This document shows positions 1 through 7,582 of a stretch of 23,543 bases of DNA, one piece after another. The DNA lies in assembly GCA_003152255.1 (NCBI GenBank), contig PLZT01000430.1, positions 1 to 23,543 of the forward strand, in the 5' to 3' direction. A program made the position numbers and the translations under genes. Source of the DNA: Methylocystaceae bacterium (GTDB lineage: Bacteria > Pseudomonadota > Alphaproteobacteria > Rhizobiales > Beijerinckiaceae). The stretch's first letter is position 1, and every line of letters starts with the position of its first letter. The notes below the pieces were generated by a model. It ran no database searches. It was given only the letters and a program-made list of their open reading frames with translations, and had not been told where the DNA came from.

Positions 1-1
1 G

Positions 2-981
2 CACTTCATGTTTGAGCCGGCCAGGCGGGATTTCGCGCTCATTCCGGTCAATACGGCTCAGGCCTATCTGGGAGAGGGAACCTTTCACTCCGCTCTTTCC
101 ATCAGCGTCACGCAGGACTTGAGCGAGCAAGTTTCGGTCAGCGCCGGCAAGTTCAACATGATGACGCTGGCGTCGCGAACGCCGTTGATCGGCGGCGGCG
201 GCATCGACACTTTCATGAACCGGGCGCTCGCGCTGCCCTCGACCGGCGTCGCCTACACCGCCGCGCGCGGCGGCGCCGCCGACAGGGTCGTCATATCCGC
301 GCCCTATCTCATCGGCGGGCTCGTGACGATCAAGACCGCGCCGGTCATTGTGACGTTCGGCGTCCTCGATCCGCGCAGCGCGGAGAATCCGAAAGTGATC
401 GAGCATCCCTTCGAAAAGGGCGTCGCGGCAGGCGTTTCGGCGACCGTTCCGACGGAGATTTTCGGTCTTTCCGGCTTCCACACCCTACGCGCCGCCTATA
501 GCGACGCGCGCGGCGTCGATCTCGACGAAATCGGCCCAATACGCCCGCTGGCCGGCGCGTCGGTCGTCACCAAGAAGGGTTATTGGTTCGGCTCGTACGC
601 GATCCAGCAGAACCTTTTTCAAAGCGAGACGAATCCGGCGGTCGGCTGGGGCCTGTTCGGCCTCGCGGCCCGGTCCGACGGAAACCCGACGCCGGTCAAA
701 TGGAACATGCTCGTCGGCCTCGCCGGCAACAATCTGCTCGACGGCCGCGAGAACGACCGCTGGGGCGTCGGCTTCTTCCACTATGGCGTGACCGAACCCT
801 TGCTCGCCGGACTAAACGCGCTCGGCTTCGCCAGACGCGGCGAGGGCGGCGTGGAGGGCTTTTACAACTTCGCGATGGGCCGTGGCTACGCCTCTCCGCC
901 GATCTGCAAATCATCGACCCGTGGAATCCCAGCAAGCAGCGGGAGACAGTCTCGGCGCTGCGTTTGCAGACGAAGTTTTAG
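2..981 (+). pseudogene. OprB-family carbohydrate-type porin, 5'-partial, apparent frameshift near 878-883
   Basis: Outer-membrane beta-barrel porin of the carbohydrate-selective OprB type. The reading frame is already open at base 2, so the true start lies upstream. Recognisable stretches are SVSAGKFNMM and the barrel-like segments GWGLFGLAARSDGNPTP and WGVGFFHYGVTEPLL. After EGFYNFAMG (875-880) the frame turns into Arg/Ser-rich nonsense. The -1 frame instead continues PWLRLSADLQIIDPWNP and ends LRLQTKF at 979-981, the aromatic-terminated last strand expected of an outer-membrane barrel. Restoring one C in the GGCC at 878-882 rejoins the two halves. Without it the original frame runs to 1270, antisense to the next gene, and loses the last strand. 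This is either a real inactivating mutation or a base-calling error in a short G/C run. The family call is from remembered motifs. Confidence 0.75.
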
Positions 982-1005
982 CCGCCGTTCATCGCGTCGC
1001 GACCG

Positions 1006-2181
1006 TCACAGCCCCGCTAATTTACTGACGAGTCTTTGGACCAATTCCGCGATTGGGTATTTGAACAGGAATAGCGGCGCCATTGGGAGCAAGGCCGCGG
1101 TCATGACCGTCACCGACAGACGCGTGCTCACGGGAACCGTGCGCATGCCGCGCACGACCGCGACGCTATTGGACAAATCGGCCAACGACTGCAAATCGGG
1201 CGTGCCCAACAAGGGTTCCGCCGGGGCGCCGGACGCGTTCAGCCATTTCTTTTCAAAGTCGTTCACGTAACGCGCCGCGAACGCCCCATAGTCGCTCAAG
1301 CCCTTCTCCCGGCAGGCCCGCAGCTTGAGGGCGAAAAAGCATGGCGGCAGAAGCACCAGCGCGAGGCCCGCGACAAGGGTGATGGCCAGCGCGGGGTAGA
1401 TCGTCTCGAAGACCGATACGCCCGACGCGAAGGATGCGGACATGACCGCCGAGACCGCCAGGACCAGGGGGGCGAAATAGGTCTGCGCGACTTCGAGATA
1501 TCCCAGCCCGGCGGCGCCGTCGGGATGCGTCGCCACCAGATGGAGCTCCAGTCTGGCCACGCGCCACAGGAAACACCACCAGAGGGCGACCCGCCAGAGC
1601 CAGCGAAACATCAAGAAGCGAAACAGCGGCAGGCAAACAAACCAATACCACGCTCCGGCCAAGCGAAACTCGTCGATGACGCGGATCGGATCGGCCGCCG
1701 CCGTTTTACCCGACAGGTGAAACCGCGCCGCGAACACGGTCAACAGCACGGTCGCCAGCAGGCACATTATTTCCGGAAGCCAAGAGTCTCGCCATCGGCC
1801 GGTCCGCGCGATCTCGGATCGCAGGGCCGGCAGCGCATTCTCGGGCACGACGCCCGAACGCACGATCAGGCCGACAAACTCCCGCAATCTTGAATCCAGC
1901 AAGGACTCGCACAGAAAAAACAGCGGAATGACCAGGAGCAAGCGAACATGCGCGGCGATGACGGTGAGGGAAAACAACTTGGGAGCGACGCCCTCGATGA
2001 TCGCCAGCGCCAGCAGGATCGACCATGAGAGCAAACCCAGCGCCAGTCCCAGCGCGAATGCGCTCCTCCTCCCGCGGACGAGGCCGAGGCGCGCGCCCAG
2101 CCGGTGAAGCGGGCCGCCGAACAACGAGAATTCCTCGAAGTTTACTTGTTGTTCCATGGGCGGCGTTCCCCGATCGGCCAT
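1006..2181 (-). CDS. Polytopic inner-membrane protein of unknown function
   Basis: A 391-residue protein with about six to seven hydrophobic segments: roughly residues 42-66, 79-97, 135-152, 175-195, 235-260, 262-285 and 355-375. Basic loops sit between them (for example RWLWRVALWWCFLWRVARLELHL). I do not recognise a catalytic motif or a named transporter signature; it looks like a conserved proteobacterial hypothetical membrane protein. The start at 2181 (MADRGTPP) is one option, and the in-frame ATG eight codons later (MEQQVNFEEF, 2157) is equally possible. It converges on the porin with only 24 bases between the stops. Neighbouring genes do not suggest a role. Confidence 0.8.
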   Translation of the reverse strand: MADRGTPPMEQQVNFEEFSLFGGPLHRLGARLGLVRGRRSAFALGLALGLLSWSILLALAIIEGVAPKLFSLTVIAAHVRLLLVIPLFFLCESLLDSRLREFVGLIVRSGVVPENALPALRSEIARTGRWRDSWLPEIMCLLATVLLTVFAARFHLSGKTAAADPIRVIDEFRLAGAWYWFVCLPLFRFLMFRWLWRVALWWCFLWRVARLELHLVATHPDGAAGLGYLEVAQTYFAPLVLAVSAVMSASFASGVSVFETIYPALAITLVAGLALVLLPPCFFALKLRACREKGLSDYGAFAARYVNDFEKKWLNASGAPAEPLLGTPDLQSLADLSNSVAVVRGMRTVPVSTRLSVTVMTAALLPMAPLFLFKYPIAELVQRLVSKLAGL

Positions 2182-2259
2182 AAACTAATGATTGGATATC
2201 GCCCCTCACTATAGCGCGCTCGCCACGCCGTCGAGCGGCGCCCTCGACCCCGCGCGAAT

Positions 2260-2398
2260 CCTTCTCCCACTCGTGGGAGAACGCAGCCTCGCGAAGCGAG
2301 GTCGGATGAGGGTCCTTGGGAGGGATGCAACCAAGCCGCGGCGTCCCTCATCCGACCCCACTTCGTGGGGCCACCTTCTCCCACAAGTGGGAGAAGGG
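2260..2398. repeat. Family A palindromic intergenic repeat, copy A1
   Basis: The two ends are 11-bp hairpins built on CCTTCTCCCAC / GTGGGAGAA(GG). Inside are two further hairpins, CCTCGC-gaa-GCGAGG and CCCCAC-ttc-GTGGGG, flanking an asymmetric core with AACCAAGCCGCGGCG. The complementary strings GTCGGATGAGGG and CCCTCATCCGAC pair across the core. The element lies in the 227-bp gap between the membrane protein and the chemotaxis receptor, both on the minus strand. Related copies are at 3850, 5239 and 23141, with a half copy at 9579. Confidence 0.9.
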
Positions 2399-2408
2399 AA
2401 AAACGCCC

Positions 2409-3737
2409 CTACCCCGCGAGACTCTTCGCCAGTTCGTCCGTGTGCGCGTGCATTGTTCGCGTCATCTCGTCGACTTCCCGCGCCAGCGAGACCATGGCTT
2501 CCACGCCGGCGCCGGTCTTGGCCATCGCGCTCGCGACCTGGCCCGCGTGGACCGACATTGTGTTGGCGCTGTCGGCCGTCGAGCGCACGCTGCGGGCGAT
2601 GTCCTTGGTCGCGGTGTCCTGCGTGTGGACCGCGTTGGTGATGGTCGCGGAAATCTGCTCGACCTCGGCGATCTTGCGCTTGATCTTGTCGATCGAGGCG
2701 ACAGACTGGTCCGTCGCCGCCTGAATCTCGGAGATTTGCTCGGCGATGTCCTGCGTCGCCTTGCCGGTTTGCGTCGCGAGACTCTTGACCTCCTGCGCCA
2801 CCACGGCGAAGCCGCGGCCGGCCTCGCCGGCGCGCGCCGCCTCGATGGTGGCGTTGAGCGCCAGAAGATTGGTCTGCGCGGCGATACGCGAAATGAGGTT
2901 CACCACATCGCCGACCCGATTGGCGGCGGCGGCGAGCCGCAGCATTTCGGCGCTGGAGCCGTTGGTCTCCGAGACCGCCTGACGCACCACGGCGGTCGAC
3001 TCCACCGCCTGTCGGCTGATCTCGCCGATCGCCGCCAAAAGCTGCTCGGAGGCGGTGGCGACGGCGGCGACATCGCTCGCCGCTTGCAGCGACGCCGTGC
3101 GGGCGCGATCGGAATCGGCGCGCGAGAGGCGCTCCTGGTCGATCATCGCCTCGGAGGAGGCCGCCATGCGCCGGGTCATGTCGCCGAGCTTGGCGGTGGC
3201 GGCGGAAAGATCGACGGAATAATGCTCAACCTTCTCGCGGATCGCCGCCTCGCGCCGCAGCCGCTCCTCGCGGTCGTCGCGCGCCTTGATTTCGGCGGTG
3301 AGCATGTTGTTGGCGCGCACCGCGTCCCGCAGCACGGCCAGCGCGCGAGATATGTCGCCGATCTCGTCGGTGCGGTCGGTCTCGTGCACGTCGATCTCGG
3401 TGTCGCCCGCGGCGAGATCGACCATCTGGCGCGCGATCAGCTTGATCGGCGCGGAAATGGTGGCGTTCATCGTCGGCACGGAGACGCAGAGGATCAGCAG
3501 CGCGGAAAACACCGTGCCGATGGCGAGCTCGACGGCGAGCGAATTCGCCGCGTCATGCGCGAGCGCCAGCACCGCGAGGGCCTGAGCGGGGCCAACCGGG
3601 CTCGTGACCACCGTGAGGTCGCGCAAATGCACGACGCCGACATAGGCCGCCGCGCCCATGAACACCATCAGCGTCAGGAACAACAGCTGACGCACGACCA
3701 ATCCGGCGCCAAGCGAAAGATTCCGCATGAAAAGCAT
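2409..3737 (-). CDS. Methyl-accepting chemotaxis protein
   Basis: Transmembrane chemoreceptor feeding the CheA/CheW kinase complex. The 442-residue protein has TM1 at about residues 13-36, a short periplasmic loop of about 30 residues ([15 protein letters not shown]...), TM2 at about 66-90, a HAMP domain at about 90-145 ([17 protein letters not shown], then [15 protein letters not shown]), and a long coiled-coil signalling domain from about 190 to the end. The conserved hairpin tip is present ([20 protein letters not shown], then [18 protein letters not shown]). The tiny periplasmic loop lacks a standard ligand-binding domain, so sensing may be via the membrane or indirect. There is no obvious C-terminal CheR-binding pentapeptide. 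No che genes are adjacent, so it is an orphan receptor here. Start 3737 or the ATG at 3728 (MRNLSLG) are both possible. Confidence 0.95.
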   Translation of the reverse strand: MLFMRNLSLGAGLVVRQLLFLTLMVFMGAAAYVGVVHLRDLTVVTSPVGPAQALAVLALAHDAANSLAVELAIGTVFSALLILCVSVPTMNATISAPIKLIARQMVDLAAGDTEIDVHETDRTDEIGDISRALAVLRDAVRANNMLTAEIKARDDREERLRREAAIREKVEHYSVDLSAATAKLGDMTRRMAASSEAMIDQERLSRADSDRARTASLQAASDVAAVATASEQLLAAIGEISRQAVESTAVVRQAVSETNGSSAEMLRLAAAANRVGDVVNLISRIAAQTNLLALNATIEAARAGEAGRGFAVVAQEVKSLATQTGKATQDIAEQISEIQAATDQSVASIDKIKRKIAEVEQISATITNAVHTQDTATKDIARSVRSTADSANTMSVHAGQVASAMAKTGAGVEAMVSLAREVDEMTRTMHAHTDELAKSLAG

Positions 3738-3849
3738 CCGATCTTGTGGAGGAATGTTTGAGCCGCATTGTAAACGGCTGTTCGCTCACGCCGGGTTAAC
3801 GGCGGCGGGGATTTGTGTTGGAAATGAAGGGCCACGCGGATGGGCGCGC

Positions 3850-3985
3850 CCTTCTCCCACTTGTGGGAGAAGGTGGCCTCGCGAAGCGAGGTCGGATGAG
3901 GGTTCCTGGGAAGTTCCAACCAAGCCGCGGCGCCCCTCATCCGTCATGCTCCGCATGACACCTTCTCCCGTGAACGGGAGAAGGG
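3850..3985. repeat. Family A palindromic intergenic repeat, copy A2
   Basis: Same layout as A1: terminal hairpin CCTTCTCCCAC-tt-GTGGGAGAAGG, internal CCTCGC-gaa-GCGAGG, an asymmetric core with AACCAAGCCGCGGCG, a second internal hairpin GTCATGC-tcc-GCATGAC, and a closing hairpin CCTTCTCCCG-tgaa-CGGGAGAAGG. The internal and closing stems differ from A1 on both arms, so pairing is kept. It fills most of the 267-bp gap between the transglycosylase and the chemoreceptor. Confidence 0.9.
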
Positions 3986-4004
3986 AGCGCCCAGCGTTTG
4001 TCGT

Positions 4005-5183
4005 CTAACTCCCGCGTAGCGCGTTCAGCACCTTCAGCCCGGCGCGGCCGTCGCGCTTCATGCCGATCTTGCCCTCGAAATCGGCGATGGCTTCCTTGGT
4101 CTGCGTGCCGATCACGCCGTCGGGTTCGCCGACATTGTAGCCGCGGCGGTTGAGCAGCGCCTGCAATTCGCGCCGCTCCTCGCGCGAGAGGCCGGGATCG
4201 TCGGTCGGCCAGGGCGTCTGGATGCCGGGTTTTCCGCGCAGCCGGTCGGAGAGCACGCAAATCGCCAGCGCGTAGGATTCGGCGGCGTTGTAGCCGTAAA
4301 CCGCGTCGAAGTTGCGCGTCACGATAAACGCCGGGCCGTTCCGCCCCGCCGGCAGCAGCAGCGCCGCGCGGCCTTCGCCGAGCCCGCCGCCATCCAGCCG
4401 CCGCACGCCATGCGCTGCAAAGGCCGCCATCGACTGTCGGTTGGTGCGTCCGGACGGGCCGGCGTAGCCCTCGGGCAGCCGCACTTCAAATCCCCAGCCA
4501 AGGCCCGGAACCCAGCCGGCCTTGTGCAGAAAATTGGCCGTGCTGCCGAGCGCGTCGGCGGGGGAACTGGCGATATTCTTGCGTCCGTCGCCGTCGAGAT
4601 CGACCGCGGTCGTCAGAAAGGTCGAGGGCATGAATTGCGTATGGCCGAAGGCGCCCGCCCAGGAGCCATAGAATTCCTGCGGCGCGATGTCGCCGTGATC
4701 GAGAATTCTTAGCGCCGCCATCAGCTCTTTTTTGAAATATTCATTGCGGCGCGGGGCCTCGCAGACCAGCGTCGCCAGCGATTGAACCACCGGGCGCTTG
4801 CCAAAGTTCTTGCCGAAATTCGACTCGACGCCCCACACCGCGACGATGATGGCGGGATCGACGCCGAAGCGGGCCTGCGCCGCCCGCAGCGAGCCCGCAT
4901 GTTGTTGCAACAGCGCGCGGCCCTCGTCGACGCGCTCGTCGTCGACCAGCGCGGCGATGTAATCCCACACCGGCGTCGAAAACTCCGGCTGCTTGTCCAT
5001 GAAGCTCACGGCGTCGTTGGGCTCGAGATTGCCGAGCGCGCTTGAGATGGTCTGCTCGGAAACGCCGGACGCCGCGGCGGAATGGCGAAGGCTAGAGAGG
5101 CAAGAGCCCCAATCCGCCCGCGCGGGCGCGGCGAGGAGACAGAGGCCCGCGAGGGCGGCGGGAAGGAGGCGATTGTCTTTCAT
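4005..5183 (-). CDS. Lytic murein transglycosylase (MltB/SLT_2 type) with C-terminal peptidoglycan-binding domain
   Basis: Periplasmic enzyme that cleaves the MurNAc-GlcNAc bond of peptidoglycan to give 1,6-anhydro products. The 392-residue protein begins with a signal peptide (residues 1-23, ending APARA-DW). The SLT_2/MltB domain covers about 25-320, with the catalytic Glu at residue 120 in VWGVESNFGKNFG. Family motifs follow: SWAGAFGHTQFMPSTF, the calcium-loop-like DLDGDGRKN, and NFDAVYGYNAAESYALAI. A PG_binding_1 domain occupies about 333-390 (LQALLNRRGYNVGEPDGVIGTQTKEAIADF). There is no lipobox, so the protein is probably soluble rather than a lipoprotein. Length and domain order match the alphaproteobacterial form. 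It is flanked by family A repeats and appears monocistronic. Confidence 0.95.
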   Translation of the reverse strand: MKDNRLLPAALAGLCLLAAPARADWGSCLSSLRHSAAASGVSEQTISSALGNLEPNDAVSFMDKQPEFSTPVWDYIAALVDDERVDEGRALLQQHAGSLRAAQARFGVDPAIIVAVWGVESNFGKNFGKRPVVQSLATLVCEAPRRNEYFKKELMAALRILDHGDIAPQEFYGSWAGAFGHTQFMPSTFLTTAVDLDGDGRKNIASSPADALGSTANFLHKAGWVPGLGWGFEVRLPEGYAGPSGRTNRQSMAAFAAHGVRRLDGGGLGEGRAALLLPAGRNGPAFIVTRNFDAVYGYNAAESYALAICVLSDRLRGKPGIQTPWPTDDPGLSREERRELQALLNRRGYNVGEPDGVIGTQTKEAIADFEGKIGMKRDGRAGLKVLNALRGS

Positions 5184-5238
5184 GGGGGGCGATAATAGCC
5201 CAAGTCGGTTAACGCGCGATAACTATCGAGCGGCCCTC

Positions 5239-5421
5239 CCTTCTCCCGCCCGCGGGAGAGGGTGGCCCGGCCATAGGGCGTTCGGTAGAACGCCCGTCAT
5301 AAATGACGGGCTATGGCCGGGTCGGGTGAGGGCTCTTGGGAAGCATACAACCAAGCCGCGGCGCGCCCCTCATCCGACCCTCGCTTCGCGAGGGCCACCT
5401 TCTCCCACGAGTGGGAGAAGG
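5239..5421. repeat. Family A palindromic intergenic repeat, copy A3, with an enlarged internal hairpin module
   Basis: The ends and core match the other family A copies, but the first internal hairpin is replaced by a 56-bp structure. Its outer stem CCCGGCCATAG (5266-5276) pairs with CTATGGCCGGG (5311-5321). Inside are two perfect hairpins, GGCGTTC-ggta-GAACGCC (5277-5294) and CGTCAT-aa-ATGACG (5295-5308), so the whole could fold as a three-way junction. The second internal hairpin reads CCCTCGC-ttc-GCGAGGG. The rest of the 392-bp gap 5184-5575 holds a segment resembling the one at 9548-9577 and a promoter-like element at 5497. Confidence 0.9.
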
Positions 5422-5496
5422 ATTCGCGTTTGCTTTTTTGGATGTCGAATGTGGCGGCGGCCCTCCCGTCGGGCCGCTGAAAAAGTGTCGCGGGCG

Positions 5497-5521
5497 GGAA
5501 CTACTGGCGCCTCGCCGGGTT
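5497..5521 (+). promoter_or_regulatory. Putative EcfG-type promoter (GGAAC-N16-GGTT)
   Basis: GGAAC at 5497-5501 and GGTT at 5518-5521 are separated by 16 bases. The known consensus for the alphaproteobacterial general-stress sigma factor EcfG is GGAAC-N16/17-CGTT, so one -10 base differs. The element is 54 bases before the ATG of the Gly-rich gene at 5576, and a GGAGG Shine-Dalgarno lies at 5564-5568. The same element with the same spacing occurs before the paralog at 8522. Assignment to EcfG is inference. Confidence 0.45.
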
Positions 5522-5575
5522 GTTCTAGTCATCGCGGAGCGCGGAGGGTGCTCGAAAACCCGCGGAGGCTGAATC

Positions 5576-6049
5576 ATGAACAACGCACGTAAATTTTTGA
5601 CGACCGGTCTTATCGCCACAGTCTTCGCCGCGGGCATCGCGGTCGCGACGCCTGCCTCGGCTTTCCGAGGCGGGGGCCACGGTGGTGGTTGGGGCCATGG
5701 TGGCGGTTGGGGCCACGGTGGCATGGCTATGCGTGGCGGTTGGGGCCGTGGCGGCTGGGCCCATGGCGGCTGGGGCCGAGGCGGCTTGGGCTATGCCGGC
5801 TACGGCCGCGGCTGGCGCCGAGGTGGTTTGGGCTATGCCGGCTACGGCGGCGGCTACGGCGGCGACTGGGGCTACGGCGGTTGGGATTATCCATACGCCT
5901 ATGACGCCGGCTGGGGAGGGGGTTGTCCGTGCAGCGGCGGTTATTACGGAGCCGGTTATTACGGAGCCGGTTATTACGGAGCCGGCGCCGCTGGCGCGGC
6001 GCTTGGAGCGGTCGGGGCCGGCTTCGGCTACGGCCCCGGTTGGTGGTAG
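5576..6049 (+). CDS. Small secreted Gly/Tyr-rich protein, array copy 1
   Basis: A 157-residue protein with a signal peptide (MNNARKFLTTGLIATVFAAG..., cleavage probably after PASA, about residue 29). A low-complexity mature part follows, with GGGHGGGWGHGG-type repeats, then GYGG/GYAGYG repeats and three AGYYG units. It ends GFGYGPGWW and lacks the Cys-bounded C-terminal motif seen in copies 2 and 3. Function is unknown; the composition suggests an extracellular or periplasmic structural or aggregating protein. A strong GGAGG ribosome binding site fixes the start at 5576. The N-terminus matches the other array members (NARKFLTTGL / KARKFLTAGL / KAREFLTAGL), so they are paralogs. Family name unknown to me. 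Confidence 0.8.
   Translation: MNNARKFLTTGLIATVFAAGIAVATPASAFRGGGHGGGWGHGGGWGHGGMAMRGGWGRGGWAHGGWGRGGLGYAGYGRGWRRGGLGYAGYGGGYGGDWGYGGWDYPYAYDAGWGGGCPCSGGYYGAGYYGAGYYGAGAAGAALGAVGAGFGYGPGWW
5941..5985 (+). repeat. In-frame 15-bp tandem repeat x3 inside array copy 1
   Basis: Three perfect consecutive copies of TTATTACGGAGCCGG, encoding three GYYGA units. The period is a multiple of three, so changes in copy number would keep the frame. Confidence 0.95.
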
Positions 6050-6141
6050 AACGGGCGCGCCCGCATCGGAACGGTGCGGGACGCCATGGAAAGCTACGAA
6101 AACCTCTCCCCGGTCGCGGGGAGAGGCGCGCCGAGGGGCGC

Positions 6142-6301
6142 CTAAAACGGCAAATAGGATACGGGCTCCGGTTCCACCGGCCCGTCCGGAAAAACCTCCC
6201 CAATCACCCAGCGCCTTGTAGAGCGTGACGAGATCGAGCGAGACATTGGTCGTGCTGGTCTCGAAGTCCCGCGCCGCCTGGAGAAAACTCCGCTCGGCGT
6301 C
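6142..6301 (-). pseudogene. Decayed fragment of the efflux outer-membrane lipoprotein gene (3' end)
   Basis: About 160 bases nearly identical to 9612-9776, the 3' end of the intact outer-membrane efflux gene, in the same orientation and including its stop codon (complement of CTA at 6142). The encoded residues FLQAARDFETSTTNVSLDL, then VTLYKALG, match SYLQAAQDFETSTTNVSLDL, then VTLYKALG, in the intact gene. A 5-base net deletion after ALG destroys the tail. Similarity stops abruptly after GGCGTC. The fragment lies in the 377-bp gap between array copies 1 and 2; the rest of that gap has no gene I can support. Confidence 0.9.
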
Positions 6302-6426
6302 CTTTCTTGCTCCCGGCAAAGCCGCGGGAAAAGTTTAGGCGCGGGGATAACTGGCGCTCCGCCAAAGCTGTCCTATATTGTGGAGAGTATGAATGAATAA
6401 TGCTCGAAAACTTTGGGAGGCAATCC

Positions 6427-6915
6427 ATGACTAAAGCACGCAAGTTTCTGACAGCCGGCCTTGTCGCCGCAATGTTTGCTGCGGGCGTCGCAGCCGCGAT
6501 GCCTGCTTCGGCTCGGGGCCGGGGTGGTGGTGGTGGACGTGGTGGTATGGGCCATGGCGGTATGAGCCATGGCGGTTGGGGCCATGGTGGTGGTGGTGGT
6601 GTCGGCCGCGCCGGTTGGGGCCGCGGCGGCTATGCCGGCGGTTACGGTGGTTACGGCGGCTACGACGGCGGCTGGGGCTATGATGGCGGCTGGGGCTACG
6701 ATGGCTACGATTACGGAGCTGGCCTCTTCGGCGCGGCGCTTGGCGCGGCGACGATTGGAGCGATCGCGGCCGACGCGGCTCAGTACCCGTACGGCTACGG
6801 TTACAGCTATCCACAGGCCCAATACAGCACCCCCCGATATAGAAGGGGGCGCGCCTGCATCCGAACGGTATGGGACCCCATGCAAGGCTATGTGCAAGTG
6901 CGCGCGCCTTGCTAG
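6427..6915 (+). CDS. Small secreted Gly/Tyr-rich protein, array copy 2
   Basis: A 162-residue protein. The start is the ATG at 6427 (MTKARKFLTAGLVAAMFAAG), seven bases after a strong GGGAGG at 6415-6420; an upstream in-frame ATG at 6400 lacks such a site. Signal peptide of about 29 residues, then GGGGRGGMGHGG repeats, GYGGYGGYDGGWGYDGG repeats, a hydrophobic LFGAALGAATIGAIAADAA stretch, and a conserved C-terminus CIRTVWDPMQGYVQVRAPC with two Cys, which could form a disulfide after export. Copy 3 shares this tail. The GGAAC box of copies 1 and 3 has drifted to GGATA here (around 6337-6341). The TAG stop straddles the junction with the repeat at 6914. Confidence 0.8.
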   Translation: MTKARKFLTAGLVAAMFAAGVAAAMPASARGRGGGGGRGGMGHGGMSHGGWGHGGGGGVGRAGWGRGGYAGGYGGYGGYDGGWGYDGGWGYDGYDYGAGLFGAALGAATIGAIAADAAQYPYGYGYSYPQAQYSTPRYRRGRACIRTVWDPMQGYVQVRAPC

Positions 6916-7026
6916 AGCGCTTTCCGTTCGAACGGAATCGTTCGAACGATAAGAAATCGCTCAAAATCAAAATGTTGGAGCAAGCTCTTATCGAAAAAGT
7001 CTATCAACTTTTTCGGAGCTTGCTCT
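6914..7026. repeat. Family C palindromic element inserted after array copy 2
   Basis: A 113-bp block starting AGAGCG and ending GCTCT, so short terminal inverted repeats. It contains TTCGAACGGAATCGTTCGAA and a strong hairpin at 6979-7024: AGCAAGCTC pairs with GAGCTTGCT, and inside it CGAAAAAGT pairs with ACTTTTTCG. Comparison with the paralogous flank of copy 3 (CCTTGCT-GATGAACTGACG at 8994-9011) shows the same flank without the block, an apparent empty site. I do not see a coding frame in it. Confidence 0.75.
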
Positions 7027-7054
7027 AATGAACTGACGCCTTAAGCCGCTCACG

Positions 7055-7085
7055 CCTGGAGTCTTTGAACCGGAAAGACTCCAGG
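7055..7085 (+). terminator. Hairpin downstream of array copy 2, terminator-like
   Basis: A perfect 12-bp stem, CCTGGAGTCTTT / AAAGACTCCAGG, with a 7-base loop. Only TTCCCC follows, not a proper T-run, so termination is plausible but not certain. The flank after copy 3 (9021-9060) carries a related but degraded stem (GAGTCTTTCC ... GGAAAGAACC). Confidence 0.45.
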
Positions 7086-7211
7086 TTCCCCTGCTTTGTC
7101 GAGCTTTCCGAGGCAAAACCGGCTTCCCTCGGCGATAACACGCGCTAGATTCGCAACCAGGAACGAACGTCGCGTCGACGGCGGCAGCTGTAACCAGAAT
7201 GGGCTGTCCCA

Positions 7212-7427
7212 GTGAAAATCCTTTATGTTTCCGCCGTTTTGGCGCTTTCCGTGATCGCCATGCCCAACTCCGCGGACGCCAAAGGCTGTCTCAAGGGAGC
7301 CGTCGTGGGCGGAATCGCCGGCCACTACGCGGGTCATTATGGCGTTATAGGCGCGGCGATTGGGTGCGCGATTGGACGACATGAGGCGCGAAAACACGAC
7401 CACGAAGGCGGTAGAGACGAACGTTGA
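7212..7427 (+). CDS. Small secreted glycine-zipper protein
   Basis: A 71-residue protein starting at GTG 7212. The signal peptide is MKILYVSAVLALSVIAMPNSADA, followed by KGCLKGAVVGGIAGHYAGHYG and VIGAAIGCAIGRHEARKHDHEGG. The GxxxG-like spacing, two Cys and His-rich end resemble small glycine-zipper proteins common in Hyphomicrobiales; such proteins usually associate with membranes. No better in-frame start precedes the signal peptide, and the ribosome binding site is weak. It sits inside the Gly-rich array, between copy 2 and the PA2169-like gene. Function unknown. Confidence 0.75.
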   Translation: MKILYVSAVLALSVIAMPNSADAKGCLKGAVVGGIAGHYAGHYGVIGAAIGCAIGRHEARKHDHEGGRDER

Positions 7428-7582
7428 CGGGAAACACTGAACGCGCGGACCCGCATCCGGCCGTCGAGCCAACCGAGGCGGGCGGCTCCGGGCTGAAATC
7501 GGCATATGTGTTGGACAACATTTTCAAAATATCGCGCGCCGGAAGATCCGGCGCGCATGGAGTCTGAATGGCGTTCTTATTT

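Noticed and set aside
2316..3761. Long plus-strand open frame (481 codons) opposite the chemotaxis receptor
   Set aside because: Arg/Gly/His-rich, no domain, exactly antisense to a well-supported MCP gene; a GC-rich codon shadow.
5525..6319. 264-codon minus-strand frame with a genuine efflux-like start
   Set aside because: Only the first ~40 residues are efflux-derived (the fragment at 6142-6301); the remainder is antisense to array copy 1.
6979..7024. Intrinsic terminator at the family C hairpin
   Set aside because: Strong stem but no downstream T-run, and it belongs to an inserted repeat absent from the paralogous flank.
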